Below are positions 1-8,615 of a stretch of 64,000 nucleotides of DNA, one piece after another. Every line of letters begins with the position of its first letter. Position 1 is the stretch's first letter. Location of the stretch: the NCBI RefSeq assembly GCF_000378225.1, contig NZ_KB905141.1:1131326-1195325 (forward strand), given 5' to 3'. The notes under the pieces are model-generated. The model saw nothing but the letters and a program-made list of their open reading frames with translations. It had not been told where the DNA came from and did no database searches. The translations under genes and the position numbers were made by a program. This DNA is from Methylophilus methylotrophus DSM 46235 = ATCC 53528. GTDB lineage: Bacteria > Pseudomonadota > Gammaproteobacteria > Burkholderiales > Methylophilaceae.

Positions 1-562
1 CTACGACCGTGAAAAACTGCAAGAGCGCGTGGCCAAACTGGCTGGTGGTGTTGCAGTGATCAAGGTGGGTGCTGCGACTGAGGTTGAAATGAAAGAGAAA
101 AAAGCACGCGTTGAAGATGCATTGCACGCGACTCGCGCTGCGGTTGAAGAAGGTATCGTGGCGGGTGGCGGTGTTGCATTGATCCGTGCTCGTGACGCGA
201 TTGCTAAAGTCAAAGGCGAAAACGCTGATCAGGATGCTGGTATCAAGATCGTTCTGCGTGCGGTTGAAGAACCACTGCGCCAGATCGTTTCTAACGCCGG
301 TGCTGAACCATCTGTGGTTGTCAGCAACGTTGCTGCTGGTAAAGGTAACTACGGTTACAACGCTGCCAACGAAACCTATGGCGACATGGTTGAAATGGGC
401 GTACTGGATCCAACCAAAGTGACACGTTCTGCCTTGACTAACGCAGCTTCTGTCGCTGGCCTGATGCTGACGACTGACTGCATGGTCGCAGAACTGCCTA
501 AAGAAGATGCACCTGCTGCGCCGGATATGGGCGGGATGGGTGGCATGGGCGGTATGATGTAA
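1..562 (+). CDS. groEL: Chaperonin GroEL, C-terminal part (5' end outside window)
   Basis: About 186 C-terminal residues of the 60-kDa chaperonin are present, read in the frame that starts at base 2; the start lies upstream of the window. GroEL forms the double-ring ATP-dependent folding chamber in the cytoplasm together with GroES. The segment carries the family hallmarks: the [20 protein letters not shown] stretch, the GGGVAL motif of the equatorial domain, and the flexible C-terminal tail of Gly-Gly-Met repeats ([10 protein letters not shown]) before TAA at 560-562. A long hairpin (575-659) and a strong terminator (693-724) follow, so transcription of the groE operon very likely ends here. 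Identification is certain; only the missing N-terminal part limits it. Confidence 0.98.
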   Translation, partial: YDREKLQERVAKLAGGVAVIKVGAATEVEMKEKKARVEDALHATRAAVEEGIVAGGGVALIRARDAIAKVKGENADQDAGIKIVLRAVEEPLRQIVSNAGAEPSVVVSNVAAGKGNYGYNAANETYGDMVEMGVLDPTKVTRSALTNAASVAGLMLTTDCMVAELPKEDAPAAPDMGGMGGMGGMM

Positions 563-574
563 TTTCAACGTCGC

Positions 575-659
575 TAAAGCGGGGATTGCTGCGTTGCTTT
601 ATCCTTGCCGTACTTAATTGTACTGTCTGCGGATAAAGCGCCTTGCACTCCCCGCTTTA
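575..659. repeat. Nested intergenic hairpin downstream of groEL (box-type element 1)
   Basis: The outer arms TAAAGCGGGG (575-584) and CCCCGCTTTA (650-659) pair perfectly. The inner arms GCTTTATCC (596-604) and GGATAAAGC (631-639) also pair perfectly, and the apex has GTAC-TTAATT-GTAC. Between the outer arms sit the boxes GCGTTG (591-596) and CGCCTTG (639-645), which recur with unrelated arms in the 2471-2683 structures and, in weaker form, at 43805-43898. The element is too long and lacks a T-run to be a simple terminator. It may stabilise the groE mRNA 3' end or be a dispersed repeat. Confidence 0.7.
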
Positions 660-692
660 TCTTGTTGAAATGCGCTCATTAGCATCTCATAT

Positions 693-724
693 AAAACAAA
701 ACCCGCTTTGGCGGGTTTTGTTTT
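693..724. terminator. Rho-independent terminator after groEL
   Basis: A perfect 14-bp stem, AAAACAAAACCCGC (693-706) and GCGGGTTTTGTTTT (711-724), has a TTTG loop. The A-rich 5' flank and T-rich 3' flank give a strong intrinsic terminator that can work in both directions. It separates groEL from the FKBP isomerase gene. Confidence 0.9.
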
Positions 725-801
725 ATCTGGCGTTCTCGGCCATAATGACGGATTGCGCCATTTAAACGCAATCTATTCAAATTACGAAAGAACTTACCAT
801 T

Positions 802-1428
802 ATGGCAAATCAGTTAGATACTTTAATCCAGCGCTTGAGTTATATCGTTGGTGAAAACATGGCGCACCAGCTTAGAAACGACGGCCTGGATATTGATCCA
901 ACGGCGTTGGCGCTGGCGATTTCCGATGTGATGTCAGGCACCCCTTCACGTTTATCTGATGCTGATAAACGCAGTACGATCGAAGAGGTACAAAAATATA
1001 GCCAGGAAAAACAGCGCGCCGCCCATGCTGAAAAATCAGCTAAAAACCAGGCTGAAGGCGCCGCGTACCTGGCAGAGAATGCTAAAAAAGAAGGGGTGAG
1101 CACGACAGCAAGTGGCTTGCAGTACAAGCAACTGGTGGCAGGCAATGGGGCCAAACCCACCACTCAAGACCGCGTTAAAGTCCATTACCACGGCACCCTG
1201 ACAGACGGTACCGTGTTTGACAGTTCTTACGAGCGTGGCGAGCCTATCGTGTTCCCGGTAACAGGCGTGATTGCAGGCTGGGTAGAAGGCTTACAGTTGA
1301 TGAATGTAGGCAGCAAATTTGAATTGACCATTCCATCCAACCTGGCTTACGGCGTGAATGGCAGCGGTCCGGTGATTGGCCCGGATGCCACCCTGGTGTT
1401 TCAAGTTGAGTTATTGGCGATTGAATAA
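802..1428 (+). CDS. FKBP-type peptidyl-prolyl cis-trans isomerase (FklB/FKBP22-like)
   Basis: This 208-residue protein should catalyse proline cis-trans isomerisation. Residues about 1-105 are a helical, charged region matching the FKBP N-terminal dimerisation domain. Residues about 110-208 are the FK506-binding domain, with the typical VHYHGTLTDGTVFDSSYERG segment and the VIAGWVEGLQLM and IPSNLAYG motifs. There is no signal peptide, which favours a cytoplasmic FklB-like enzyme over the exported FkpA/Mip type. The start is the ATG at 802 behind a modest GAAAGAA sequence. The gene stands alone between two intrinsic terminators, next to groEL, so a folding-related role fits its context. Confidence 0.93.
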   Translation: MANQLDTLIQRLSYIVGENMAHQLRNDGLDIDPTALALAISDVMSGTPSRLSDADKRSTIEEVQKYSQEKQRAAHAEKSAKNQAEGAAYLAENAKKEGVSTTASGLQYKQLVAGNGAKPTTQDRVKVHYHGTLTDGTVFDSSYERGEPIVFPVTGVIAGWVEGLQLMNVGSKFELTIPSNLAYGVNGSGPVIGPDATLVFQVELLAIE

Positions 1429-1455
1429 GGCTGAAACTCTATTCAGCAATACCAA

Positions 1456-1484
1456 TAAAAACCCGCTTCGGCGGGTTTCTTGTT
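1456..1484. terminator. Bidirectional terminator between convergent genes
   Basis: The stem AAACCCGC (1459-1466) / GCGGGTTT (1471-1478) has a TTCG tetraloop, A-rich on the left and T-rich on the right. It sits between the converging FKBP isomerase gene and the SdiA-regulated-family gene, and can terminate both. Confidence 0.85.
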
Positions 1485-1486
1485 AT

Positions 1487-2407
1487 TTAAACTGGTCGCT
1501 TGGACTGCGGCTTGAACACATAAAAGAGGTTGGGCTCGCTGACGACGTAAATATTTCCTGCGTCATCCAAAGTGACGCCTTCAGGTTGCGGTATGCTCTT
1601 ATGCAGTCCATGAAACCCTTGCCACAACGCCAGCGACCCCATAGGCTGGCCTGATTCGTCAAACTGCTTTAGCAGTTTTGATTCGTCACTGAGCAGAAAC
1701 AGGTGCCCTGACTGTGCGTGGTGCGACACTTCTGACAAGTCACGCAGCACCCATTTGATCGCCTGATCATACTGAGGCATGCGTTCAACCACGACCCTAT
1801 TCAGCTGCGCTTGATCCGGATGATACAGGCCACTGACTGAAATAACGTATTTTGGATCCCGCTCTTTGACGACAATCAGGCGATGATGCAAGCTATCCCA
1901 GGACACGCCTTCAAAATTCTTATTTCCCCGTTCGTTCAGCCCCAAGCGAAATAATTTGGCATTGTTGATCGACACTTCCCTCGTTTCCGGGCCAAGCTGC
2001 AATAGCAAAAGTTGACTTTCCCGCTCGTCTGCGACCACAAAGTAATCTTTCTCTATATGCGTAATTCCCTCAAGGTCATCGACACCTTGGACACTGATCT
2101 CGCGCAAAGGTACACCACCGGTGGTTAACTCAATAATCTTACCCATATCGTTCAAGACGGCGAAAAGGGTGCCGGTTTCACGATTAAATGTAATTCCAGA
2201 TAAGTTTTTATAGCCAGAAAGCGGCTTCGCCTCTATCGAGACTTGATAATGTGCCAGATCAAGACCGTGATGATCTGTCGGATGCAATTGATGCCATACA
2301 TGCCACACCAGCGCCTCGCCTTTGATCATGTAAAGCGTCGCAAGCAGGCCTGCCAGTAAACTGAATGCCAAACCGGCTTTTGCCATGCGCTGCCTTAGAG
2401 ACTTCAT
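1487..2407 (-). CDS. Membrane-anchored SdiA-regulated family (YjiK-like) beta-propeller protein
   Basis: The 306-residue protein has one N-terminal hydrophobic segment (LAFSLLAGLLATLYMI) acting as signal anchor, followed by a domain like the SdiA-regulated/YjiK family: LSGITFNRETGTLFAVLND, DDLEGITH, FEGVSWD and the closing PEGVTLDDAGNIYVVSEPNLFYVF. These repeated 'G(V/I)(S/T)(W/F/L)D' strands are typical of a six-bladed propeller outside the cytoplasmic membrane. The biochemical role of the family is not established. I chose ATG 2407; an in-frame GTG at 2437 would add ten residues but abuts the large palindrome starting at 2441. Confidence 0.8.
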   Translation of the reverse strand: MKSLRQRMAKAGLAFSLLAGLLATLYMIKGEALVWHVWHQLHPTDHHGLDLAHYQVSIEAKPLSGYKNLSGITFNRETGTLFAVLNDMGKIIELTTGGVPLREISVQGVDDLEGITHIEKDYFVVADERESQLLLLQLGPETREVSINNAKLFRLGLNERGNKNFEGVSWDSLHHRLIVVKERDPKYVISVSGLYHPDQAQLNRVVVERMPQYDQAIKWVLRDLSEVSHHAQSGHLFLLSDESKLLKQFDESGQPMGSLALWQGFHGLHKSIPQPEGVTLDDAGNIYVVSEPNLFYVFKPQSKRPV

Positions 2408-2440
2408 AAGAGGACTACCTATAAGAGAGTTAACCACTAT

Positions 2441-2716
2441 GGCCTGTTAACGCTATTTCAGTTGCCGCTGCTGGAGAGCATTTATTCGTTACGCAAGGCG
2501 GAAAGAGTCGCAGGAATAGATTTGGCGCAGCTGGCTACATAAGCGATAGACAACGTAGCGAAGCGAATAAATGACTCCAGCCCGTAGGATTACCTCTGTC
2601 ATCAGCGGTCTCCGCGTTGTTCGGCGCTTGTTGGGAATAACCAAACTGCGCTTCTCACGCCTTGATACCACTGATGACAGAGGCAACATCGACAATTGAA
2701 ATAGCGTTAACAGGCC
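2441..2716. repeat. 276-bp nested inverted repeat with two internal hairpins
   Basis: The outer arms 2441-2464 and 2693-2716 are 24 bp with one mismatch. Inside lie two independent hairpins. Hairpin A (2471-2580) has arms CTGGAG-ag-CATTTATTCG and CGAATAAATG-a-CTCCAG. Hairpin B (2592-2683) has 17-bp arms around CCTCTGTCATCAGCGGT with one mismatch. Each contains the box pair (A/G)CGTTG and CGCCTTG: hairpin B at 2614-2619 and 2658-2664, hairpin A on the minus strand at 2551-2556 and 2494-2500. No gene is evident; apparent reading frames here are short and symmetric. The structure accounts for most of the gap between the YjiK-like gene and gpsA. Confidence 0.85.
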
Positions 2717-2802
2717 CTAGACAGACTGAATATATGCAAGCAAGTTCCGAAAATCGGCTAAAGAGATGCCGCTACTCGACTCAGGGGTGTTGGGAAGGAT
2801 GG

Positions 2803-3795
2803 TTAAACAGATTCTTGACGCTGACCGCGGCCGAGCAAGGCACTGACAGCTTCTTGCGCAGTCTTTTGGTTGGTCAATAACTGATTGACTTCAAAGGTAA
2901 TCGGCATTTCAACATGGATGGTTTCTGCGCGACGCATGACTTCACGCGCCGTATTCACGCCTTCTGCCACATGGCCCAAACCGGCGAGGATGCTTTCAAG
3001 AGACTTGCCTGAAGCGAGTTGCAAGCCGACTTCACGATTACGCGAATATTGACCGGTACAGGTCAGGATCAGGTCACCTGCCCCAGCCAGCCCCATAAAG
3101 GTCTCTGCCTTGGCGCCGAGTGCCATGCCAAAGCGGGTGATTTCTGCCAGCCCGCGCGTGATCATCGCAGCACGTGCATTGTTGCCAAAACCCATGCCGT
3201 CTGAGATCCCGGCGGCAATCGCCATCACGTTTTTCACCGCACCGCCTACAGAAGCGCCCACCACATCGGTGCTATCGTAGACGCGCAGACAGCCACCGTG
3301 AATCAGCTGTGCCGCTTGCTGCGCCAGCTCGCGGTGATTGGCAGCGAGCGTAATCGCCGTCGGCAAGCCACGTACCAGCTCAGCGGCAAAGCTGGGGCCG
3401 CTTAATACGCCCCACGGATATTCGCTACCCAATTCATCTTGCGCGACTTCAAAAGGCAGCTTGGCCGTTTGGGGTTCCAGGCCTTTATTGGCCCAGATCA
3501 ATGGCTGTGTAATGCCCAAAGCTTTGAGCTGTTGCAAGATAGGCCGGAAACCAGCGGTAGGCACCACAGATAAAATCAAATCGGCACCCTCAATGGCAGC
3601 CGCCAGATCATCTTCTACCGAAAGTTTTTCAGGGAATGCAAAGTCGCCGAGGTAAAGCGGGTTGGAGCGTGCTTTGCGCATGCCGGAAACATGTCCGCTG
3701 TTACGCGCCCACAGCACAACCTCGTGCTGTAGCGCGATATGCATGGCGAGAGCAGTGCCCCAGGCACCGGCTCCAAGAACTGCGACCTTACTCAT
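2803..3795 (-). CDS. gpsA: NAD(P)+-dependent glycerol-3-phosphate dehydrogenase
   Basis: This enzyme reduces dihydroxyacetone phosphate to sn-glycerol 3-phosphate for phospholipid synthesis in the cytoplasm. The 330 residues match the family length. The Rossmann motif LGAGAWGTALAMHIA lies at residues 6-20, and ANKG, LSGPSFA and the GASVGGAVKNVMAIAAGISDG active-site segment (with the catalytic Lys) follow. The C-terminal domain has LAGAGDLILTC and the substrate-binding SRNREVG. It is first of a leftward series after secB, grxC and a rhodanese gene, an order (rhodanese-grxC-secB-gpsA) that is common in proteobacteria. Start at ATG 3795. Confidence 0.97.
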   Translation of the reverse strand: MSKVAVLGAGAWGTALAMHIALQHEVVLWARNSGHVSGMRKARSNPLYLGDFAFPEKLSVEDDLAAAIEGADLILSVVPTAGFRPILQQLKALGITQPLIWANKGLEPQTAKLPFEVAQDELGSEYPWGVLSGPSFAAELVRGLPTAITLAANHRELAQQAAQLIHGGCLRVYDSTDVVGASVGGAVKNVMAIAAGISDGMGFGNNARAAMITRGLAEITRFGMALGAKAETFMGLAGAGDLILTCTGQYSRNREVGLQLASGKSLESILAGLGHVAEGVNTAREVMRRAETIHVEMPITFEVNQLLTNQKTAQEAVSALLGRGQRQESV

Positions 3796-3852
3796 TTGGC
3801 TTTATCCAGACACATCACCAGCGTGACTAGCGATGTCCTTGATTTGAATAAA

Positions 3853-4329
3853 TTAGTTAGGTGCACCAGCGGCTTGTGCAGCTTGCTGTTGCTGTTGCAG
3901 GTACAGCGCTTCGAAGTTGATCGGGTTCAACAATACCGGCATAAAGCCTGCGCGGGTCACCATATCGGAAATCGCTTCACGGGCATATGGAAACAGGATA
4001 TTCGGACAAGCCACGGCCAGGATAGGCTCCATGTTTTCTTGCGGCACATTGCGGATGGCAAAAATGCCGGACTGGTTCACTTCCACCAGGAATGCAGTCT
4101 TGTCTTCGATTTTGGCAGTCACGGTCACTTTGATAGACACGTTGAAAATGCCGTCTTCGATCTGCTGCGCGCTGTTGCCCAGCTCCACATTGATTTGCGG
4201 TGTGGTACGCTCAGTGAAAATGGCAGGCGCATTAGGCACTTCAATCGAAGCGTCATGTACGTACAGTTTTTCAATGCTGAAAATGGGCGCTGCGTTTTGT
4301 TCTGTTTGGTTCTGTGAATCCTGAGCCAT
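3853..4329 (-). CDS. secB: Protein-export chaperone SecB
   Basis: SecB is the cytoplasmic tetrameric chaperone that holds preproteins unfolded and delivers them to SecA. The 158-residue product has the conserved core: [17 protein letters not shown] near the N terminus, [10 protein letters not shown] in the middle, and the [19 protein letters not shown] segment, then the [11 protein letters not shown] tail. The C terminus is Gln/Ala-rich, as is usual. A clear AAGGAT ribosome site precedes ATG 4329. It lies between grxC (upstream) and gpsA (downstream) on the same strand and is probably co-transcribed. Confidence 0.98.
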   Translation of the reverse strand: MAQDSQNQTEQNAAPIFSIEKLYVHDASIEVPNAPAIFTERTTPQINVELGNSAQQIEDGIFNVSIKVTVTAKIEDKTAFLVEVNQSGIFAIRNVPQENMEPILAVACPNILFPYAREAISDMVTRAGFMPVLLNPINFEALYLQQQQQAAQAAGAPN

Positions 4330-4423
4330 GAATTATCCTTAATTGATCAATACACAAAGCCGCTATTCTAACCGGACACGTGCAGCATGACTATGTGTTT
4401 TTTGTGACAAAAGCAAGAGGTAT

Positions 4424-4681
4424 CTATGCGGCCAGCAATGGATCCAGCCCACCCTGCACATCCAGCGCATGCAGGTCATCAAAGCCGCCCACATGATGGT
4501 CACCGATAAATATCTGCGGTACCGTGCGGCGGCCAGTTTTTTCCATCATTTCAGCTCGTAGCTCTGGCTGTAAATCAACACGGATTTTTTCAATCTCGGT
4601 CACGCCCTTGTTTTTGAGCAAGCGCTCCGCATTCATGCAGTATGGGCAGACTGCAGAGGTATACATTACGACTTTAGCCAT
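4424..4681 (-). CDS. grxC: Glutaredoxin 3
   Basis: A dithiol glutaredoxin of 85 residues with the CPYC redox motif at residues 12-15, the cis-Pro TVPQIFIG motif, and the glutathione-binding HVGGFDDL segment. It reduces disulfides and glutathione adducts in the cytoplasm. A good AAGGAT ribosome site lies ahead of ATG 4681. It sits directly between the rhodanese gene and secB, as in many proteobacteria. Confidence 0.97.
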   Translation of the reverse strand: MAKVVMYTSAVCPYCMNAERLLKNKGVTEIEKIRVDLQPELRAEMMEKTGRRTVPQIFIGDHHVGGFDDLHALDVQGGLDPLLAA

Positions 4682-4703
4682 GATGATCCTTTAAAGTAAT
4701 TGC

Positions 4704-5114
4704 TTATTTGCCAGTGGGCATGTTGGCTTCCTGCCAGGCCTGCATGCCGCCTTTCAATACATTCAATGCACTGAAATTTTGCGCTTTGAGTAACTTGGCC
4801 GCTTTGCTGGCACGGCTGCCACGCTGGCAGACAATCAATACGGGTTTGTCACGAAACTTTTCCAGTTCCTTGCTGCGCGCATCCAGTTGCGAGAGCGGTA
4901 TGTTGCGGGCACCCTGCAAATGGCCTTGCGCAAACTCGCCTGCGTCACGCACATCCAGCACCAAAGCAGATTTTCGGTTCATGAGCACGACGGCTTCTGT
5001 GACCGAGAGCACAGTTGCTCCAGCTGATGAACGATTCAGCATGGGCCACAACAGGGCCAGTCCGGAGCCGATTGCCAAACCGATCAACAATACATTTTGC
5101 TTAAAAAAATCCAC
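4704..5114 (-). CDS. Membrane-anchored rhodanese-domain protein
   Basis: A single N-terminal transmembrane segment (VLLIGLAIGSGLALLWPML) precedes one rhodanese domain. The domain contains ALVLDVRDAGEFAQGHLQGARNIPL and the active-site loop VCQRGSRAS with its catalytic Cys, so sulfurtransferase chemistry or sulfur-carrier function is plausible. This resembles the YibN-like proteins found beside grxC and secB. I prefer the GTG start at 5114, which has an AGGTAAAA-type site upstream; another GTG at 5135 would add seven residues. The gene is transcribed first in the group, divergent from gpmI. Confidence 0.88.
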   Translation of the reverse strand: MDFFKQNVLLIGLAIGSGLALLWPMLNRSSAGATVLSVTEAVVLMNRKSALVLDVRDAGEFAQGHLQGARNIPLSQLDARSKELEKFRDKPVLIVCQRGSRASKAAKLLKAQNFSALNVLKGGMQAWQEANMPTGK

Positions 5115-5245
5115 TTGTTTTACCTGCCTATTCACTTTATGTTTTCACAGTCCTGCGCCCTTCGGGTAGGCGTCACCTGCGGTTGCGATTATAATAGACG
5201 AATCATTCATTTGACATTGCGTCACCACTTTAAAGATTCTTAGCC

Positions 5246-6796
5246 ATGCCTATCAAACCTGTTATTTTGCTGATTCTCGATGGTTTTGGTCACAGCGAGA
5301 CCGTTGAATTCAATGCCGTCCTGCAAGCGAACACCCCCAACCTGGACAGACTTAGAGCGACGTACCCGCATAGCTTGATCAATGCCTCTGAACACTACGT
5401 TGGCCTGCCGGACGGACAGATGGGCAACTCAGAAGTGGGCCACTTGAATATTGGGGCGGGACGTATCGTCTTTCAAGACTTCGAGCGCATTAATAACAGC
5501 ATACACACCGGTGAGTTTTTCCAGTTACCCGCACTGGTGAATGCCATGCAAGACCTCAAAGCCAACGACAAAGCCCTGCACATCCTGGGCCTGCTGTCTG
5601 ACGGTGGCGTACACAGCTACCAGCCACACATTCACGCCATGCTCGATATGGCCAAACAGCAAGGCCTGAACAAAGTGTATGTGCATGCCTTCCTAGATGG
5701 CCGTGACACACCGCCAAAGAGCGCGCAACCTTACCTGCAAGCACTCGAAGATCACCTGAAAACCCTTGGCGTAGGCAAAGTGGCCTCTGTGGGTGGCCGT
5801 TTCTATGGCATGGACAGGGACAAACGCTGGGAGCGCGTTTCGGTCGCGTATGAGTTACTGGTCAATGGCATTGCAGACCATGTTGCACCCGATAGCCTCA
5901 CCGCATTACTACAGGCTTATGCGCGTGATGAGAGTGACGAGTTTGTCAAATGCACCGCCATCCGCGCCGCCAATGACGCCCCGATCCGGATGGAGGACGG
6001 TGACTGCCTGGTGTTTATGAACTTCAGGAGTGATCGCGCCCGCCAATTGACTGACGCCTTGCTCAACCAGCAATTTACCGGTTTTTCCCGTAGCCGCATC
6101 CCTCACTTCAGTCACTACTTTACGCTGACCCAGTATGACAAAAACCAGACGCTGGCTGAACCGATTTTTGCCCCCTACACGGTTCCTAACACGTTTGGTG
6201 AGTACGTCTCCAAGCTTGGCCTCAAACAACTACGTATCGCCGAGACCGAGAAATATCCGCACGTGACATTTTTCTTCAATGGCGGTGAAGAAACGGTATT
6301 TGATGGTGAAGACCGTATCCTGGTCCCTTCGCCTAAAGTCGCCACTTACGACTTGCAACCTGAAATGAGCGCACCTGAAGTCACCGACAAACTGGTGGCC
6401 GCAATTGAGTCTGGGCAATACCAGGCGGTGATATGCAACTATGCCAATGGCGACATGGTCGGCCATACCGGCAACCTGCAGGCGGCGATTAAAGCTGTGG
6501 AAACACTGGATACCTGTATTGGCCGTGTGGTAGCCGCTGCGCAGAAAATGGGTGCAGAAGTGATTATTACCGCAGACCACGGCAATGCAGAAAGCATGTT
6601 TGACCATGCCAGCGATCAGGCACACACGCAGCACACCACCAACCTGGTGCCGTTTATTTATATTGGCCGCCCAGGGAGCATTGCTGCAGGTGGTGCGCTT
6701 TCTGATATTGCGCCGACGTTGCTGTCACTGATGGGCATTCCCCAACCTTCAGAAATGACAGGCAAGAACTTGATCACCCTCAATGCAATGGCTTAA
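5246..6796 (+). CDS. gpmI: 2,3-bisphosphoglycerate-independent phosphoglycerate mutase
   Basis: This glycolytic/gluconeogenic enzyme interconverts 3- and 2-phosphoglycerate using two Mn ions and a phosphoserine. The 516 residues match the family. The N-terminal metal motif ILDGFGHSE and the catalytic serine in MGNSEVGHLNIGAGR (Ser62) are present, as are FLDGRDTPP, GRFYGMDRDKRWERV, FNGGEE and the C-terminal metal ligands ICNYANGDMVGHTG and TADHGNAE. The gene is followed 17 bp later by an EnvC-like gene, a neighbour pairing also seen in other proteobacteria. It is transcribed divergently from the rhodanese gene. Confidence 0.98.
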   Translation: MPIKPVILLILDGFGHSETVEFNAVLQANTPNLDRLRATYPHSLINASEHYVGLPDGQMGNSEVGHLNIGAGRIVFQDFERINNSIHTGEFFQLPALVNAMQDLKANDKALHILGLLSDGGVHSYQPHIHAMLDMAKQQGLNKVYVHAFLDGRDTPPKSAQPYLQALEDHLKTLGVGKVASVGGRFYGMDRDKRWERVSVAYELLVNGIADHVAPDSLTALLQAYARDESDEFVKCTAIRAANDAPIRMEDGDCLVFMNFRSDRARQLTDALLNQQFTGFSRSRIPHFSHYFTLTQYDKNQTLAEPIFAPYTVPNTFGEYVSKLGLKQLRIAETEKYPHVTFFFNGGEETVFDGEDRILVPSPKVATYDLQPEMSAPEVTDKLVAAIESGQYQAVICNYANGDMVGHTGNLQAAIKAVETLDTCIGRVVAAAQKMGAEVIITADHGNAESMFDHASDQAHTQHTTNLVPFIYIGRPGSIAAGGALSDIAPTLLSLMGIPQPSEMTGKNLITLNAMA

Positions 6797-6813
6797 GCCG
6801 CTAAGCCTGATGC

Positions 6814-8205
6814 ATGTCTGAGTTCAGCATTTTCGCCCTATCCAAGCAGTCCTCAAGATGGACCTCCTGCTGCACTGTTTGCCTCTGTCTATGGCTGGGC
6901 ACTTTAGCCCTGCCTGCGAGTGCCGCAGCAAATGACAAAGCGGAGACGACTAAAGGCGACCTGGAGCAGGTCAAAGAAAAAATACAGCAACTAGCCAACG
7001 CGCTCAAGGCTTCTCGCGTCGCCAAGCAGGATGCACACGAGGCCTTGAAAGCCTCTGAAACGGCGATCAGCGCCTCTCGCAAAAAACTGCGTGAGATCCA
7101 GGATGCACAACAAGAAAACCGCAGCAAACTGCAGGACCTGCAAAAGCAGTTATCTCTGCTGCAGCGCCAGGTCAACCAGCAACGCAACACGCTGAGTGAG
7201 CAACTTAACCAGCAATACCGCCACGGCAACAACAGCCCATTGCAAATGCTGTTGCAACAGCAGGACCCTGCCAACACCACACGCAACCTCAAATATCTGG
7301 GTTACCTGACCGCAGCACACCAGCAACAAATTCAATCACTGCAAGACAACCAGGAAGCCATCGCCCGTGTCCGTGCAGCCACGACCGAACAGCTGCATGA
7401 AACCGAACGCCTGGCGAACCAATATAGCGAAACGACGCAAAAGTTAGAAGGCGAGAAATCGCGTCGTACGGAAGCACTCAACGAACTGTCCAAACAGATT
7501 GAAACGCAAGAGCAACAGATGGTGCGCCTGAAAAAAGACGAAGAGGCGTTGTCACAACTGTTCCAGCGCTTGCTTGCGGAAGCGAAAAAGCGTGAACAGG
7601 AAGCGCTGGCAAAAGCCAAACGCGAAAAAGCAGCAGCAGCGAAACTTGCCGCCCAACGTGCAGCAGAACAGGCCCGCAAGAAAAAGTCTGCTGGTCGTAC
7701 ATTTGAGCGCTCACCGCAAACCAATGTCGAGGACAGCGAAAGTAGCTCCTCCAGCACCGTCATCGCCAAAAATGAAACCTTGCCTGAATACAGCGCCAGC
7801 AAAGAAAACTTTGCCCAACTGCGCGGACGCTTGCGTTTGCCGGTGCGTGGCGATGTGATTAACCGTTTTGGGACCGCACGCGCCGACACGGGCGTCAGCT
7901 GGAAAGGCATTTTTATCCGTGCCAAAGAAGGTAGCGAGGTGAAATCCGTGGCTGGCGGCCAGGTGGTATTTGCTGACTGGATGCGTGGGTTTGGCAACCT
8001 GATTGTGATTGACCATGGCAATGGCTACATGAGCTTGTATGGCAATAACGAAGCCTTGTACAAATCCTCAGGTCAAGCCGTCAAAACCGGAGACACCATT
8101 GCAGCCGTGGGTAACAGCGGCGGTAACGCAGAAAATGGCGTTTATTATGAATTACGCCGTAACAGCGTCCCGTTTGATCCCTTGCAGTGGAGCACTGTCA
8201 AATAA
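6814..8205 (+). CDS. envC: EnvC-like murein hydrolase activator (coiled coil plus degenerate LytM domain)
   Basis: The 463-residue exported protein has a signal peptide ending near ASAAAN, a long coiled coil (about residues 45-270, rich in Gln, Lys, Glu and Ala) and a C-terminal M23/LytM fold (about 345-463). EnvC proteins activate periplasmic amidases that split septal peptidoglycan. In the LytM domain the zinc ligands are lost: TGVSWKG replaces the H..G.D motif, SLYGNNEAL lacks the usual His, and VYYELRRNS replaces the H-x-H motif. That matches an activator rather than an active peptidase. ATG 6814 has only a weak ribosome site and lies 17 bp after gpmI, so the two are probably co-transcribed. 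Confidence 0.88.
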   Translation: MSEFSIFALSKQSSRWTSCCTVCLCLWLGTLALPASAAANDKAETTKGDLEQVKEKIQQLANALKASRVAKQDAHEALKASETAISASRKKLREIQDAQQENRSKLQDLQKQLSLLQRQVNQQRNTLSEQLNQQYRHGNNSPLQMLLQQQDPANTTRNLKYLGYLTAAHQQQIQSLQDNQEAIARVRAATTEQLHETERLANQYSETTQKLEGEKSRRTEALNELSKQIETQEQQMVRLKKDEEALSQLFQRLLAEAKKREQEALAKAKREKAAAAKLAAQRAAEQARKKKSAGRTFERSPQTNVEDSESSSSSTVIAKNETLPEYSASKENFAQLRGRLRLPVRGDVINRFGTARADTGVSWKGIFIRAKEGSEVKSVAGGQVVFADWMRGFGNLIVIDHGNGYMSLYGNNEALYKSSGQAVKTGDTIAAVGNSGGNAENGVYYELRRNSVPFDPLQWSTVK

Positions 8206-8282
8206 AACCAGAAAACCGTGACTGGCGCGAGAAAAAAGTGAGACAAGGACGTTGATTCACGCCCTTGATAACAGACTAAAGA

Positions 8283-8570
8283 CTATTTCTCAGAGGATGA
8301 CTCACCTGGAATGTCAGGCATAGGCGTGTTTGCAAGCGCTTCTGCATTCTGTTTATCAATCTCTTCCTGAGACATGGTAATACCCGGCACACGCTCATCT
8401 GCTGTCGGCTCATAACCACCTCCGCCAGATGATTTTGTGGGTGCAGGGGTCTCCTGGGCTGCCGGTTCAGCCGCTGGTGCAGTTTCCGGAACAGGCATTT
8501 CCTCTTCCTTGCTGCAAGAGATCAGCCCCAATGCCAGGAATATCGTTAACAAACATGTGATCCACTTCAT
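8283..8570 (-). CDS. Small Pro/Ala/Glu-rich lipoprotein of unknown function
   Basis: The 95-residue product starts at ATG 8570, which has an ideally spaced AGAGGAG site; the ATG two codons upstream is too close to that site. A lipoprotein signal peptide ends at LISC (Cys19). The mature part is low-complexity: Glu-rich, then Pro/Ala/Thr repeats, a Gly run, and a short conserved-looking tail (DERVPGITMSQEEIDKQNAE). No enzymatic domain is visible. It probably sits in the outer membrane or periplasm. Confidence 0.75.
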   Translation of the reverse strand: MKWITCLLTIFLALGLISCSKEEEMPVPETAPAAEPAAQETPAPTKSSGGGGYEPTADERVPGITMSQEEIDKQNAEALANTPMPDIPGESSSEK

Positions 8571-8615
8571 ACGCATCTCCTCTTTTGTGTTTTACTAAGT
8601 TATAAAAATCTGGGT

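Noticed and set aside
6801-7292. 163-codon minus-strand frame inside envC
   Set aside because: Cys/Ser/Leu-rich antisense shadow of the envC signal and coiled-coil regions.
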